Shown one piece after another: positions 53,036-60,437 of a DNA stretch of 64,000 nucleotides. The notes below the pieces were generated by a model. That model did no database searches. It saw nothing but the letters and a program-made list of their open reading frames with translations, and was not told the origin of the DNA. Source of the DNA: Polaribacter aquimarinus. GTDB lineage: Bacteria; Bacteroidota; Bacteroidia; Flavobacteriales; Flavobacteriaceae. A program made the position numbers and the translations under genes. The stretch is from NCBI RefSeq assembly GCF_003129485.1, contig NZ_QFFG01000001.1, positions 310,001 to 374,000 on the forward strand, written 5' to 3'. Positions within the stretch are counted from its first letter, which is position 1. Each line of letters begins with the position of its first letter.

Positions 53036-53718
53036 AAGAGTTTATTTTTAAAGCTCTGAATCTGTTCAATATTTTTTAATCCTGGTTCAATTTCAAATTT
53101 ACTATTTACATCTAATGCATAAATTGGTAAATTCGTTTTTCTCATTATTTGGATTTGTTCTATATCATCTAAACCAATTCCTCCACTTAAAAAGAAAGGC
53201 TTATCAAAAGGATAGTCTTTTAAAACTGTCCAATCAAACTTGACTCCATTACCTCCTCTTTCTTTTCCTTTAGTATCGAATAAAAAGTAATCTACTACAT
53301 CTAAATAAGGCTTTAAAATCTCAAAATTAAATTCATCTTTTATTCCAAAAACTTTGATAATTTCTAAATTATCATAAGATTTTGGTTTCTTAACTTTTTT
53401 TCTCCCCTTATTTTCCTCAATAAATGAGGCTCTACTTTCTGATAAAAATTTTCGAATCGACTTAATATAATCAACAGATTCATCTCCATGCAATTGAACA
53501 GCATCCAACTGATATTCTTCTATATAAGAAACTAAAATCTCAGGAATTTCATTTACAAAAACTCCTGTTTTTTTGATACCTTCAGGAAGTTCAGGAATGA
53601 TTCCTTCAAAATTTCTTTTGGATTTTTCATAGAAAATAAACCCTAAATAATCAGGTTGTAACTCAGCTATTTGCTGAATATTTTCTACATATTTCATTCC
53701 ACAAACCTTTAGTTTCAT
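53032..53718 (-). CDS. trpF: Phosphoribosylanthranilate isomerase
   Basis: A 228-residue TIM-barrel enzyme. The start MKLKVCGMKYVENI places the catalytic Cys at residue 6 (KVCGM), and DVVDYFLFDTKGKERGGNG near 134-152 holds the catalytic Asp. FLSGGIGLDDIEQ and LDVNSKFEIEPGLKN close the barrel. Relative to usual TrpF there is an insertion of about 24 charged residues near positions 90-115 (SRASFIEENKGRKKVKKPK), whose DNA contains a short inverted repeat. One nt after trpC. Confidence 0.93.
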   Translation of the reverse strand: MKLKVCGMKYVENIQQIAELQPDYLGFIFYEKSKRNFEGIIPELPEGIKKTGVFVNEIPEILVSYIEEYQLDAVQLHGDESVDYIKSIRKFLSESRASFIEENKGRKKVKKPKSYDNLEIIKVFGIKDEFNFEILKPYLDVVDYFLFDTKGKERGGNGVKFDWTVLKDYPFDKPFFLSGGIGLDDIEQIQIMRKTNLPIYALDVNSKFEIEPGLKNIEQIQSFKNKLF

Positions 53719-53719
53719 T

Positions 53720-54508
53720 CTATCTAATTTGATTGATAAAGTCCATACAAGCTTCTCCAGGATTCTCTTCTTTCATAAAATTCTCACCAATTAAAAACCC
53801 TTGAAAACCGAATTCTTTTAAACCCGTAATTATTTTTGGGTCAGAAATTCCACTTTCTGAAACCTTAATACAAGTATCTGGAATTTGATTTGCCAAATTA
53901 ATAGAGTGTTCTAAATCAACTTCAAAGGTTTTCAAATTCCTGTTGTTAATTCCGATAATTTTATTGTCTAAATCATTAATTTTATCCAAATCTTCCTGAG
54001 TATGTACTTCATACAAAACACTTAACCCTAAATCTGTTGCTAAATTTCCGTAATTTTTCAATTCTTGAGAAGTTAAACAAGAAGCAATTAATAAAATTAC
54101 ATCTGCACCAATAGCCTTAGCTTCTACTATTTGAAAACCATCCACCACAAAATCTTTTCTTAAAATTGGTTTTTCTTGATTGATGACTCTTGCCTCCATT
54201 AAATCTGCCATAGTTCCTCCAAAGAAAGAAGTATCAGTTAAGATAGACTGTGCTGCTACTTTTGCATCTAAATAACCGTTAGTAACTTCTGCAACAGTAA
54301 CTTTATCATTAATGATTCCTTTGGATGGTGATTGACGTTTAAACTCAGCAATAATTCCTGTTGAACCCACTTCTAACAAAGATTTTTTTAAAGAAAAAGG
54401 AGTTCTATTAAACTTTGGACTTTGTACCAATTTTTGAACAGGAACTTCAGCTTTTATCTTAGCAATTTCCTTCTTTTTAAATGCGATTATTTTATCAAGT
54501 ATAGTCAT
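53720..54508 (-). CDS. trpC: Indole-3-glycerol phosphate synthase
   Basis: A 262-residue TIM-barrel enzyme. It closes the ring of carboxyphenylamino-deoxyribulose phosphate. Motifs: IIAEFKRQSPSKGIIN near residue 53 (Glu and Lys), LRKDFVVDGFQIVEAKAIGADVILLI with catalytic Lys and Glu near 110-125, IGINNRNLKTFEVD near 175, and KVSESGISDP near 205. Monofunctional, not fused to TrpF. It is preceded by a 59-aa membrane-protein gene whose stop codon lies 1 nt upstream of the trpC start. Confidence 0.96.
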   Translation of the reverse strand: MTILDKIIAFKKKEIAKIKAEVPVQKLVQSPKFNRTPFSLKKSLLEVGSTGIIAEFKRQSPSKGIINDKVTVAEVTNGYLDAKVAAQSILTDTSFFGGTMADLMEARVINQEKPILRKDFVVDGFQIVEAKAIGADVILLIASCLTSQELKNYGNLATDLGLSVLYEVHTQEDLDKINDLDNKIIGINNRNLKTFEVDLEHSINLANQIPDTCIKVSESGISDPKIITGLKEFGFQGFLIGENFMKEENPGEACMDFINQIR

Positions 54509-54509
54509 T

Positions 54510-54689
54510 TTAAGACTTTGTTTTATCTATTTTATTATTTCTGTATCTCAAAAAAAAGTAAACAATAATTCCCACAATCAAACCAATAATCATTTGTTTA
54601 AAAAGGTTTTTTGTTTGAATTCCTACAGCAGTTCCCATCAATAAAAACGCTGGAATAATCAGAATTAAATTGTTTTTCTTTTTTGTCAT
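54510..54689 (-). CDS. 59-aa two-TM membrane protein between trpD and trpC
   Basis: A 59-codon ATG-to-TAA frame beginning MTKKKNNLILIIPAFLLMG and ending NNKIDKTKS. Two hydrophobic segments (residues 8-24 and 34-48) separated by a polar turn (IQTKNLFKQ), with basic flanks, make a helical hairpin with both ends probably in the cytoplasm. Only 1 nt separates each end from its neighbours, trpD upstream and trpC downstream, so it is a real operon member and not a shadow. Function unknown; several Flavobacteriaceae proteins of this length and layout are annotated only as hypothetical. Confidence 0.7.
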   Translation of the reverse strand: MTKKKNNLILIIPAFLLMGTAVGIQTKNLFKQMIIGLIVGIIVYFFLRYRNNKIDKTKS

Positions 54690-54690
54690 T

Positions 54691-55683
54691 TTATATGCTT
54701 ACTAATTTCTCTAATGTATTTTTAGCTTTCATACCAAAAAGTGATTCTTTGGCTTCATCAAAAGCCGAGTTAAAACTCTTAGTCTCATCAACTATTTTTA
54801 AAGCAAAAGCAGCATTTGTTAATACTACATTATTTTGTGCTTCTGTACCTTTTCCTTCTAGAATCGTTTTGAATATTTTTGCTGCATCAGCAACATTTTC
54901 TCCTCCAAAAATATCCGATTGATGCACTTTTTTCAATCCTAAATTTTCTGGATTGATTAACTGTTCTCCTTGTTTGGTAAAGATTTTAAATCCGCTTGTT
55001 AACGAGATTTCATCATAGCCATCTAAAGCGTGAATGATTCCGTAATTGATATCTTTTTCTTCCTGTAAAATATAATTATACAAACGTGCAACTTCTAAAT
55101 TAAAAGTACCCAACATATGGTTTTTTGGTGAACTCGGATTTACCAAAGGCCCTAACATATTAAAAAACGTTTTTAATGCCAATGCTTTTCTTGTTGGTCC
55201 AACAGCTTTCATAGCTGGATGAAATTTTGGAGCGTGTAAAAAACAAATATTGGCTTTTTCTAAATGTTCTTTTAAAGTGCTTTCATCATTTGTAAATTCA
55301 TAACCAAAACTTTCCAACATATCTGAAGAACCCGATTGAGAAGACACTGAATAATTACCGTGTTTTGCAACTTTTTGTCCAGTTCCTGCAACTATAAATG
55401 AGGTTAACGTAGAAATATTAAATGTGTCTTTTCCATCACCACCAGTTCCAACAATATCAATGGTATTATAATCAGAAAAATCTACTTTTATAGCCAATTC
55501 TTTTAGCGCATTTCTAAAACCAGAAAGTTCATCAGCAGTAATTGGACGCATCATAAAAACCGTCATAAAAGATGCTAAATGCGCATCATTGTATTTTTCA
55601 GCTGCAATGTCTATTAAGATTTGTTTTGCTTCTGATTTTGACAGTCTTTCGTGATTGTATAATCTGTTTAAAATTGCTTTCAT
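54691..55683 (-). CDS. trpD: Anthranilate phosphoribosyltransferase
   Basis: A 330-residue enzyme of normal length. Transfers phosphoribose to anthranilate. Motifs: DIVGTGGDGKDTFNIST near residue 79 (diphosphate-binding GTGGD), KHGNYSVSSQSGSSD near 107, FLHAPKFHPAMKAVGPTRKAL near 148-168, and NMLGPLVNPS near 175. Overlaps trpG by one base (TAATG). Confidence 0.97.
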   Translation of the reverse strand: MKAILNRLYNHERLSKSEAKQILIDIAAEKYNDAHLASFMTVFMMRPITADELSGFRNALKELAIKVDFSDYNTIDIVGTGGDGKDTFNISTLTSFIVAGTGQKVAKHGNYSVSSQSGSSDMLESFGYEFTNDESTLKEHLEKANICFLHAPKFHPAMKAVGPTRKALALKTFFNMLGPLVNPSSPKNHMLGTFNLEVARLYNYILQEEKDINYGIIHALDGYDEISLTSGFKIFTKQGEQLINPENLGLKKVHQSDIFGGENVADAAKIFKTILEGKGTEAQNNVVLTNAAFALKIVDETKSFNSAFDEAKESLFGMKAKNTLEKLVSI

Positions 55684-56258
55684 TACGAATTTGCATTGAT
55701 AAAATTAGTAACCAATTGCTCACCAACATCTGTTAAAATAGATTCTGGATGAAACTGAACCGCAGAAATTGGAAATATTTTATGTTCAATTGCTTGAATT
55801 CCTCCATCTTCATCTCTTGCAGTAACTTGAATTTCTTCTGGAAATCCTTCATCTGTTGCTGCCCAAGAATGATAACGTGCAGCCATAAAAGTTTCTGGAA
55901 CATCTTTAAAAATAGTTGCTGAGGTATCAGTTATCCTCATTTCTGTGGCAACTCCGTGAAAAACATCATCTAAATTGATGATTGTTCCTCCAAAAACTTC
56001 AGTGATAGCTTGTAAACCTAAACAAACTCCGAAAATTGGCTTTTTACCTGCATAGGTTTTAATTACTTCTTTTAAAATGCCTGCTTCATCTGGAATTCCA
56101 GGTCCTGGAGACAACATAATGATGTCGTAATTTCCTACATCTGCAATACTGATTTCATCGTTTCTAAAAACTGCAGGAAAATTTCCTGTAATTTTTTCTA
56201 CCATATGCACCAAGTTATAGGTAAACGAATCGTAATTGTCTAATATTAATATTTTCAT
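55683..56258 (-). CDS. trpG: Anthranilate synthase component II (glutamine amidotransferase)
   Basis: A 191-residue class I glutamine amidotransferase. Opens with LILDNYDSFTYNLVHMVE; the nucleophile is in PIFGVCLGLQAITEVFGG (Cys near residue 80), and the His-Glu pair is in AVQFHPESILT (near 171-173). It supplies ammonia to TrpE. The spacer to trpE holds a period-7 array. Confidence 0.96.
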   Translation of the reverse strand: MKILILDNYDSFTYNLVHMVEKITGNFPAVFRNDEISIADVGNYDIIMLSPGPGIPDEAGILKEVIKTYAGKKPIFGVCLGLQAITEVFGGTIINLDDVFHGVATEMRITDTSATIFKDVPETFMAARYHSWAATDEGFPEEIQVTARDEDGGIQAIEHKIFPISAVQFHPESILTDVGEQLVTNFINANS

Positions 56259-56261
56259 ATT

Positions 56262-56324
56262 TTAAGCTTTTAGCTCTTGGCTCTTGGCTTTTAGCAATAT
56301 GCTAAAGGCAAAAAGCTAACAGCC
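56262..56324 (-). repeat. Nine-unit heptad array in the trpE-trpG spacer
   Basis: Nine consecutive heptads in which GC occurs at the same place in every unit (every 7 nt, nine times); the commonest unit in mRNA sense is AGCCAAG, with variants such as AGCTAAA and TGCCTTT. It begins 2 nt after the trpE stop codon and ends 3 nt before the trpG start. The centre can fold (TTTAGCA with TGCTAAA). Confidence 0.9.
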
Positions 56325-56326
56325 AA

Positions 56327-57718
56327 TTATATATTTTCCGCTAAAATCAACGCTTTTTTTAACGCTGCTAACTTATTATTTACTTCTTGTAATTCTTTTT
56401 CTTCATCAGAATGAATAACGATTCCTGCCCCTGCTTGATAATACAAGGTCTTGTTTTTACTCACAAAACTTCTAATAGCAATTGCCAAATTCACAGAACC
56501 ATCTAGCCCAATAATTCCAACTGCACCACCATAAAATCCACGAGATTGATTTTCATACGTATCAATCAATTCCATTGCCTTGTATTTTGGGGCTCCACTT
56601 AACGTTCCTGCAGGAAAAGTATCTCCCACAATTTCTATAGGATTTCCTTTTAACTGGCCAGAAACTGTTGATACCAAATGAATAACGTGACTGAAATATT
56701 GCACTTCTTTAAACACTTCAACTTCTACGTTATCAGCGTGTTTACTTAAATCATTTCGCGCTAAATCTACCAACATTACGTGTTCTGCTGTTTCTTTTTT
56801 ATCTGCTGATAATTTTTTACCCAACTGAATATCCTTAGCCATATCACCCGTCCTTCTGAATGTTCCAGCAATTGGATTGATGGTCGCTTTTCCTGCGGAT
56901 ATTTTGATTTGCGCTTCTGGTGAAGATCCCATCAATTTAAAAGAACCGTAATCGAAAAAGAACAAATATGGTGATGGATTTATAGAACGCAAAGCTCTAT
57001 ATACATTAAATTCATCACCTTTAAATTTTTGCTGAAATTGACGTGATAACACCAACTGAAAAACATCTCCACGTTTGCAATGTGATTTTGCTTTTTTCAC
57101 ATATTCAATAAATTCTTCTCCTTTTACATTGGAAGTTTCATCACCAACAATTTCAAATTTTTGTGTATTGAATGCTTGAGCATCAATAATCGTTTGAATT
57201 TCCTTAATTCTAGATTCTGTTCCTTCTTCAATATTTTCTATCAAGGTCATTTCATCATTAAAATGATTGATAGCAATGATAAATCTGTAAAAACTGTATT
57301 GCATTAACGGAATTGCAGACGGAGCTTCATCAACATTTAATTTGATGTTCTCAAAATACTGCACAGAATCGTAAGTTGTATAACCATACAATCCGTTGAA
57401 AGATTTTAATTCAGCAGGACAATCTAAATCTATAGCTTGACTGTAGCTTTCGAAAATAGCATTAAAATTTCTTCCTATTTGCTGATTTTCTAACTCAACA
57501 CCCTTATGAGAAAAACTCAAATTATGATTTTCTGCTTTGATAGAAATTACAGATTCAATAGCTATAAAAGAAAAACTTTCTTCTTTACTATGATAGTCTG
57601 AACTTTCTAAAAGCAGCGTATTTGCGTATTTATCTCGAAAACGTAAATACAACCCAACAGGTGTAATAGTATCTGCAATTTTAGTTTTTGATAATGTTTT
57701 GAATTTTATTTTATTCAT
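56327..57718 (-). CDS. trpE: Anthranilate synthase component I
   Basis: A 463-residue chorismate-utilising enzyme. Converts chorismate to anthranilate using ammonia from TrpG. C-terminal family signatures include GDVFQLVLSRQFQQKF near residue 212, NPSPYLFFFDYG near 245, KATINPIAGTFRRTGD near 275, and TFPAGTLSGAPKYKAMELI near 372 together with RGFYGGAVGIIG near 393. The N-terminal region (LLLESSDYHSKEESFSFIAIE) contains the Ser-type feedback site of TrpE proteins. First structural gene after the leader. Confidence 0.97.
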   Translation of the reverse strand: MNKIKFKTLSKTKIADTITPVGLYLRFRDKYANTLLLESSDYHSKEESFSFIAIESVISIKAENHNLSFSHKGVELENQQIGRNFNAIFESYSQAIDLDCPAELKSFNGLYGYTTYDSVQYFENIKLNVDEAPSAIPLMQYSFYRFIIAINHFNDEMTLIENIEEGTESRIKEIQTIIDAQAFNTQKFEIVGDETSNVKGEEFIEYVKKAKSHCKRGDVFQLVLSRQFQQKFKGDEFNVYRALRSINPSPYLFFFDYGSFKLMGSSPEAQIKISAGKATINPIAGTFRRTGDMAKDIQLGKKLSADKKETAEHVMLVDLARNDLSKHADNVEVEVFKEVQYFSHVIHLVSTVSGQLKGNPIEIVGDTFPAGTLSGAPKYKAMELIDTYENQSRGFYGGAVGIIGLDGSVNLAIAIRSFVSKNKTLYYQAGAGIVIHSDEEKELQEVNNKLAALKKALILAENI

Positions 57719-57730
57719 CTGGTATAATTG

Positions 57731-57760
57731 AAAAAAGGCTTATCGTGAGATAAGCCTTTT
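57731..57760 (-). terminator. trp operon attenuator (intrinsic terminator)
   Basis: AAAAGGCTTATC and GATAAGCCTTTT pair perfectly around a 4-nt TCAC loop, followed by T residues. It lies 13 nt before the trpE start and 34 nt after the leader-peptide stop. Confidence 0.93.
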
Positions 57761-57794
57761 CTTTATATTGTTTACATATAGGTTTTCTTCTCAC
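57745..57794 (-). promoter_or_regulatory. Proposed antiterminator pairing in the trp leader
   Basis: In the mRNA, GTGAGA (57794-57789), directly after the leader stop codon, can pair with TCTCAC (57750-57745) in the loop and arm of the terminator. The pairing is short, so it is only a proposal. Confidence 0.5.
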
Positions 57795-57845
57795 TTATTG
57801 TTTAAGAGAGTTCCACCACCATGTATTATTTGTATTTAATTTCAT
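57795..57845 (-). CDS. trpL: trp leader peptide with three consecutive Trp codons
   Basis: A 16-codon frame, MKLNTNNTWWWNSLKQ then TAA. Three consecutive Trp codons at positions 9-11, a promoter directly upstream, and an intrinsic terminator between it and trpE together show a transcription-attenuation leader. When charged tRNA-Trp is scarce the ribosome would stall at WWW and the downstream terminator would not form. The frame is too short to appear in standard ORF lists. Confidence 0.93.
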   Translation of the reverse strand: MKLNTNNTWWWNSLKQ

Positions 57846-57852
57846 TACACGA

Positions 57853-57883
57853 CAAAAATAAGGTAGATTTTTAAATTAAGCAA
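57853..57883 (-). promoter_or_regulatory. trp operon promoter
   Basis: TTG (57883-57881), a 20-nt spacer and TATTTTTG (57860-57853) match the Bacteroidota promoter pattern. Only 7 nt separate it from the trpL ATG, so the leader message is leaderless or nearly so. Confidence 0.7.
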
Positions 57884-57898
57884 CCTTTAAAATGATTT

Positions 57899-60388
57899 TT
57901 ATTTCTTAAGAATTTTTTTAGTAGTCACACCCTTTTGGGTTTTTACTTTTACAAAGTAAATTCCTCTTTTATAACTTGTAAAATCTACTTTATTTTGTTT
58001 TAATATTTTATTTGTTTGAAAGACTTCCTTTCCTGTAACATCGTAAATAACAACTTCTTGTATATCTAAATTTGATACTTTAAAGTATAATTGATTTTTT
58101 ACAGGGTTTGGATATAATTGTATCTCATCATCGAAAACAATTTTATTTTTATCAACAGACAAAGCAACACCTTGATTTTGATACATTTGTAAAGCATTAA
58201 TAACATAAGCTAATGGTGCATTCCAATTGATGGTAACTTCGTTTGTAGAATAAGAACACCAAGTATCTGAAAAAGATTTTGCTGATGCATTGCTTGAGTA
58301 AGAACACTTATCTTGTTGCCCAGGTTGAGGACCACCTACTAGCATTCCAGGAACAGGAGTAGAAATACCATCTGCAAAGGAAATTCTATGATGTGGATTT
58401 ATTGGTGTTTTATCTCCAAAACCAGAAACAAAAGAAAAACCTGTACCATTTCTTCCTAAAAGATAATCCATACCTTTATAAGCTGCTTTTAAATACGTTT
58501 CATCACTTGAAATTTCATAAGCTCTAAGTAAATATAACATTTGATTGGCTGCAACACCATTACTTCCCCACACATAATCACTCCCTGACATTCCAATTGC
58601 CATTGGAGAATTATTTACTTTAGTTCTTATAATATTTGCAGTTGCTAATAATTTAGATTTTGCTGTATTTATATCTACGTCATTAGAAATGGATGATGAA
58701 TGGAAATTCATAGAAAACAAAGCTAAACTACCTACACTCTGCCAACTTGGAACTCCATTATTTATAGCGTTAAGATTAATATCACTTTTATATTGTGCTT
58801 CACCAGTAGTAATAAATAGTTCTGATGCTGCCCATTGAAATTCATCTGTAACATTTCCATCTCCATACTCTCCTGTTAGAACCCCAGATGGGTTTGTAAA
58901 ATATACAGTAGGATTTGCTTTTGCCCAATTATATGCTCCTTTTGCAGCGTCTTTTAGAGCTATACTATAACCAGGTTTTTCACTTTCATAATTCGCAAAA
59001 ACTCTTGAAGCCTGAGCTGCTACTGCTGCAAAATTTAAAGCAGCTGATGTACTCTTTTTAACAACGTAACGAGTGGCAGTATATCTATTCGGCATTATTC
59101 TTCCTGCAAAATTTAATCCTGTTAATTTATGATACACACCACCATCATTTGGGTCTTGCATTGCTAACATCCAGTCTAAATTCCAAATAATTTCATCTAA
59201 AATATCTGGTAAATTATTTCCAGATTCTGGAATATTAAGTTCTTTAGATTGATAGTAGGATGTGTAATGTTCAAAAGCTGCCAATAAAGTATATGTTGAT
59301 ATACCACTGTTTACAATATATTTATTGTAATCTCCTGCATCAAACCACCCTTTTGGCGCAGAGATAATTGTTCCTGTAGGTCTTAAAGATGAAGCCGCAG
59401 AAGAATGAACTCTTACTTGAGTATCTGGCAAACCCGATGACCTAGACCAAATTCCTCCATGTTGTGCTGTAATTGCTGCACTTGCTCTGTTGTAGTAATA
59501 ATACTTTAACGCTGCTATAGATAAATCTTCATAAACACTACTTCCAATGTAAAATCTAGCTATTTTACCTTCTACATCAACTGTATATGAGCCTTCTGTA
59601 TCAATTTCTGAAAAATTAATGATGGATGCATATTCTTGTGCATCTCCCCAAAATCTTGGGTTAGGAGTAGTTCCTGTTTTTACAATAACTCCACTTGAAT
59701 TTTTAATATTATAATCTAATGGTAAAAAATTTACTGTTGAAGTAATATTTATGGTTTTATCTCTCCCCGTTAAATAACCAACTTGATTGTATCTAATAAA
59801 AAAATTTGTAGTTTCTTGCTGTTCTATAGCTTGTTTATAACCAAAACTAATCCAATCTATTTCAATAGTACCATTGTAGTTCCCTGTTCCAGGATTAGCA
59901 TAAATAGATAAAAACTCAATTTTAGAAGCATCAACAGAACAAGGACCTGTTTTACAAGGACCTCCAAATGCACCATCAAATAATTTCCCTGTAAAATCAA
60001 ATTCGTAAGTAACAAAATCACCACTTAATCTCACTGAAGTAGGATTTTGATTTGTTAAATAATCTGATTGGTCTCTCAAATCAATTCTTAACTCTAAACT
60101 TGGAGTCGCTTTTGCTCTAATAAACACTTTAGGGCTTTCTGAGAGATTTATAGTACTACTGCCATTTATATTAAAACCATAAGATACAGAACTCCACCTA
60201 CCTCCACCTCCATTTCCAACAATTTTTAAAGTTCCGTTTGAAACGCTATGAGAAAATCCAGAAGGTGTATTTACAATAGTATTTGCTGAATTCTCAAAAT
60301 TTTCTTTAAAAATAGGTTCTTGAGAAAAAATGCTTAATTGAAAAAAAAATAAACAAATAAGAATACTTTTTATGCTTTGCATAATCAT
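57899..60388 (-). CDS. Glycoside hydrolase family 9 enzyme with T9SS sorting domain
   Basis: An 829-residue secreted protein. Signal peptide (LICLFFFQLSIFSQ), a carbohydrate-binding-like beta domain (about 25-190), a CelD_N-type immunoglobulin-like domain (about 195-285, FFIRYNQVGYLTGRDKTI), then the GH9 alpha/alpha barrel. Catalytic residues: GWFDAGDYNKY (Asp350 and Asp353), HHRISFADG (His region near 675), and STNEVTINWNAPL (Glu717). The last 75 residues (LYPNPVKNQLYFKV...YFVKVKTQKGVTTKKILKK, key marker YPNP) are a type A sorting domain. The domains predict endo-acting hydrolysis of beta-glucans such as cellulose, mixed-linkage glucan or laminarin-like polymers. Confidence 0.92.
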   Translation of the reverse strand: MIMQSIKSILICLFFFQLSIFSQEPIFKENFENSANTIVNTPSGFSHSVSNGTLKIVGNGGGGRWSSVSYGFNINGSSTINLSESPKVFIRAKATPSLELRIDLRDQSDYLTNQNPTSVRLSGDFVTYEFDFTGKLFDGAFGGPCKTGPCSVDASKIEFLSIYANPGTGNYNGTIEIDWISFGYKQAIEQQETTNFFIRYNQVGYLTGRDKTINITSTVNFLPLDYNIKNSSGVIVKTGTTPNPRFWGDAQEYASIINFSEIDTEGSYTVDVEGKIARFYIGSSVYEDLSIAALKYYYYNRASAAITAQHGGIWSRSSGLPDTQVRVHSSAASSLRPTGTIISAPKGWFDAGDYNKYIVNSGISTYTLLAAFEHYTSYYQSKELNIPESGNNLPDILDEIIWNLDWMLAMQDPNDGGVYHKLTGLNFAGRIMPNRYTATRYVVKKSTSAALNFAAVAAQASRVFANYESEKPGYSIALKDAAKGAYNWAKANPTVYFTNPSGVLTGEYGDGNVTDEFQWAASELFITTGEAQYKSDINLNAINNGVPSWQSVGSLALFSMNFHSSSISNDVDINTAKSKLLATANIIRTKVNNSPMAIGMSGSDYVWGSNGVAANQMLYLLRAYEISSDETYLKAAYKGMDYLLGRNGTGFSFVSGFGDKTPINPHHRISFADGISTPVPGMLVGGPQPGQQDKCSYSSNASAKSFSDTWCSYSTNEVTINWNAPLAYVINALQMYQNQGVALSVDKNKIVFDDEIQLYPNPVKNQLYFKVSNLDIQEVVIYDVTGKEVFQTNKILKQNKVDFTSYKRGIYFVKVKTQKGVTTKKILKK

Positions 60389-60437
60389 TAATTTTTAATC
60401 TCTAAATTTAATTCAAAAAATATTATTCAAATAAACC

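Noticed and set aside
54683..54922. Plus-strand frame opposite trpD
   Set aside because: Antisense shadow of a conserved enzyme gene.
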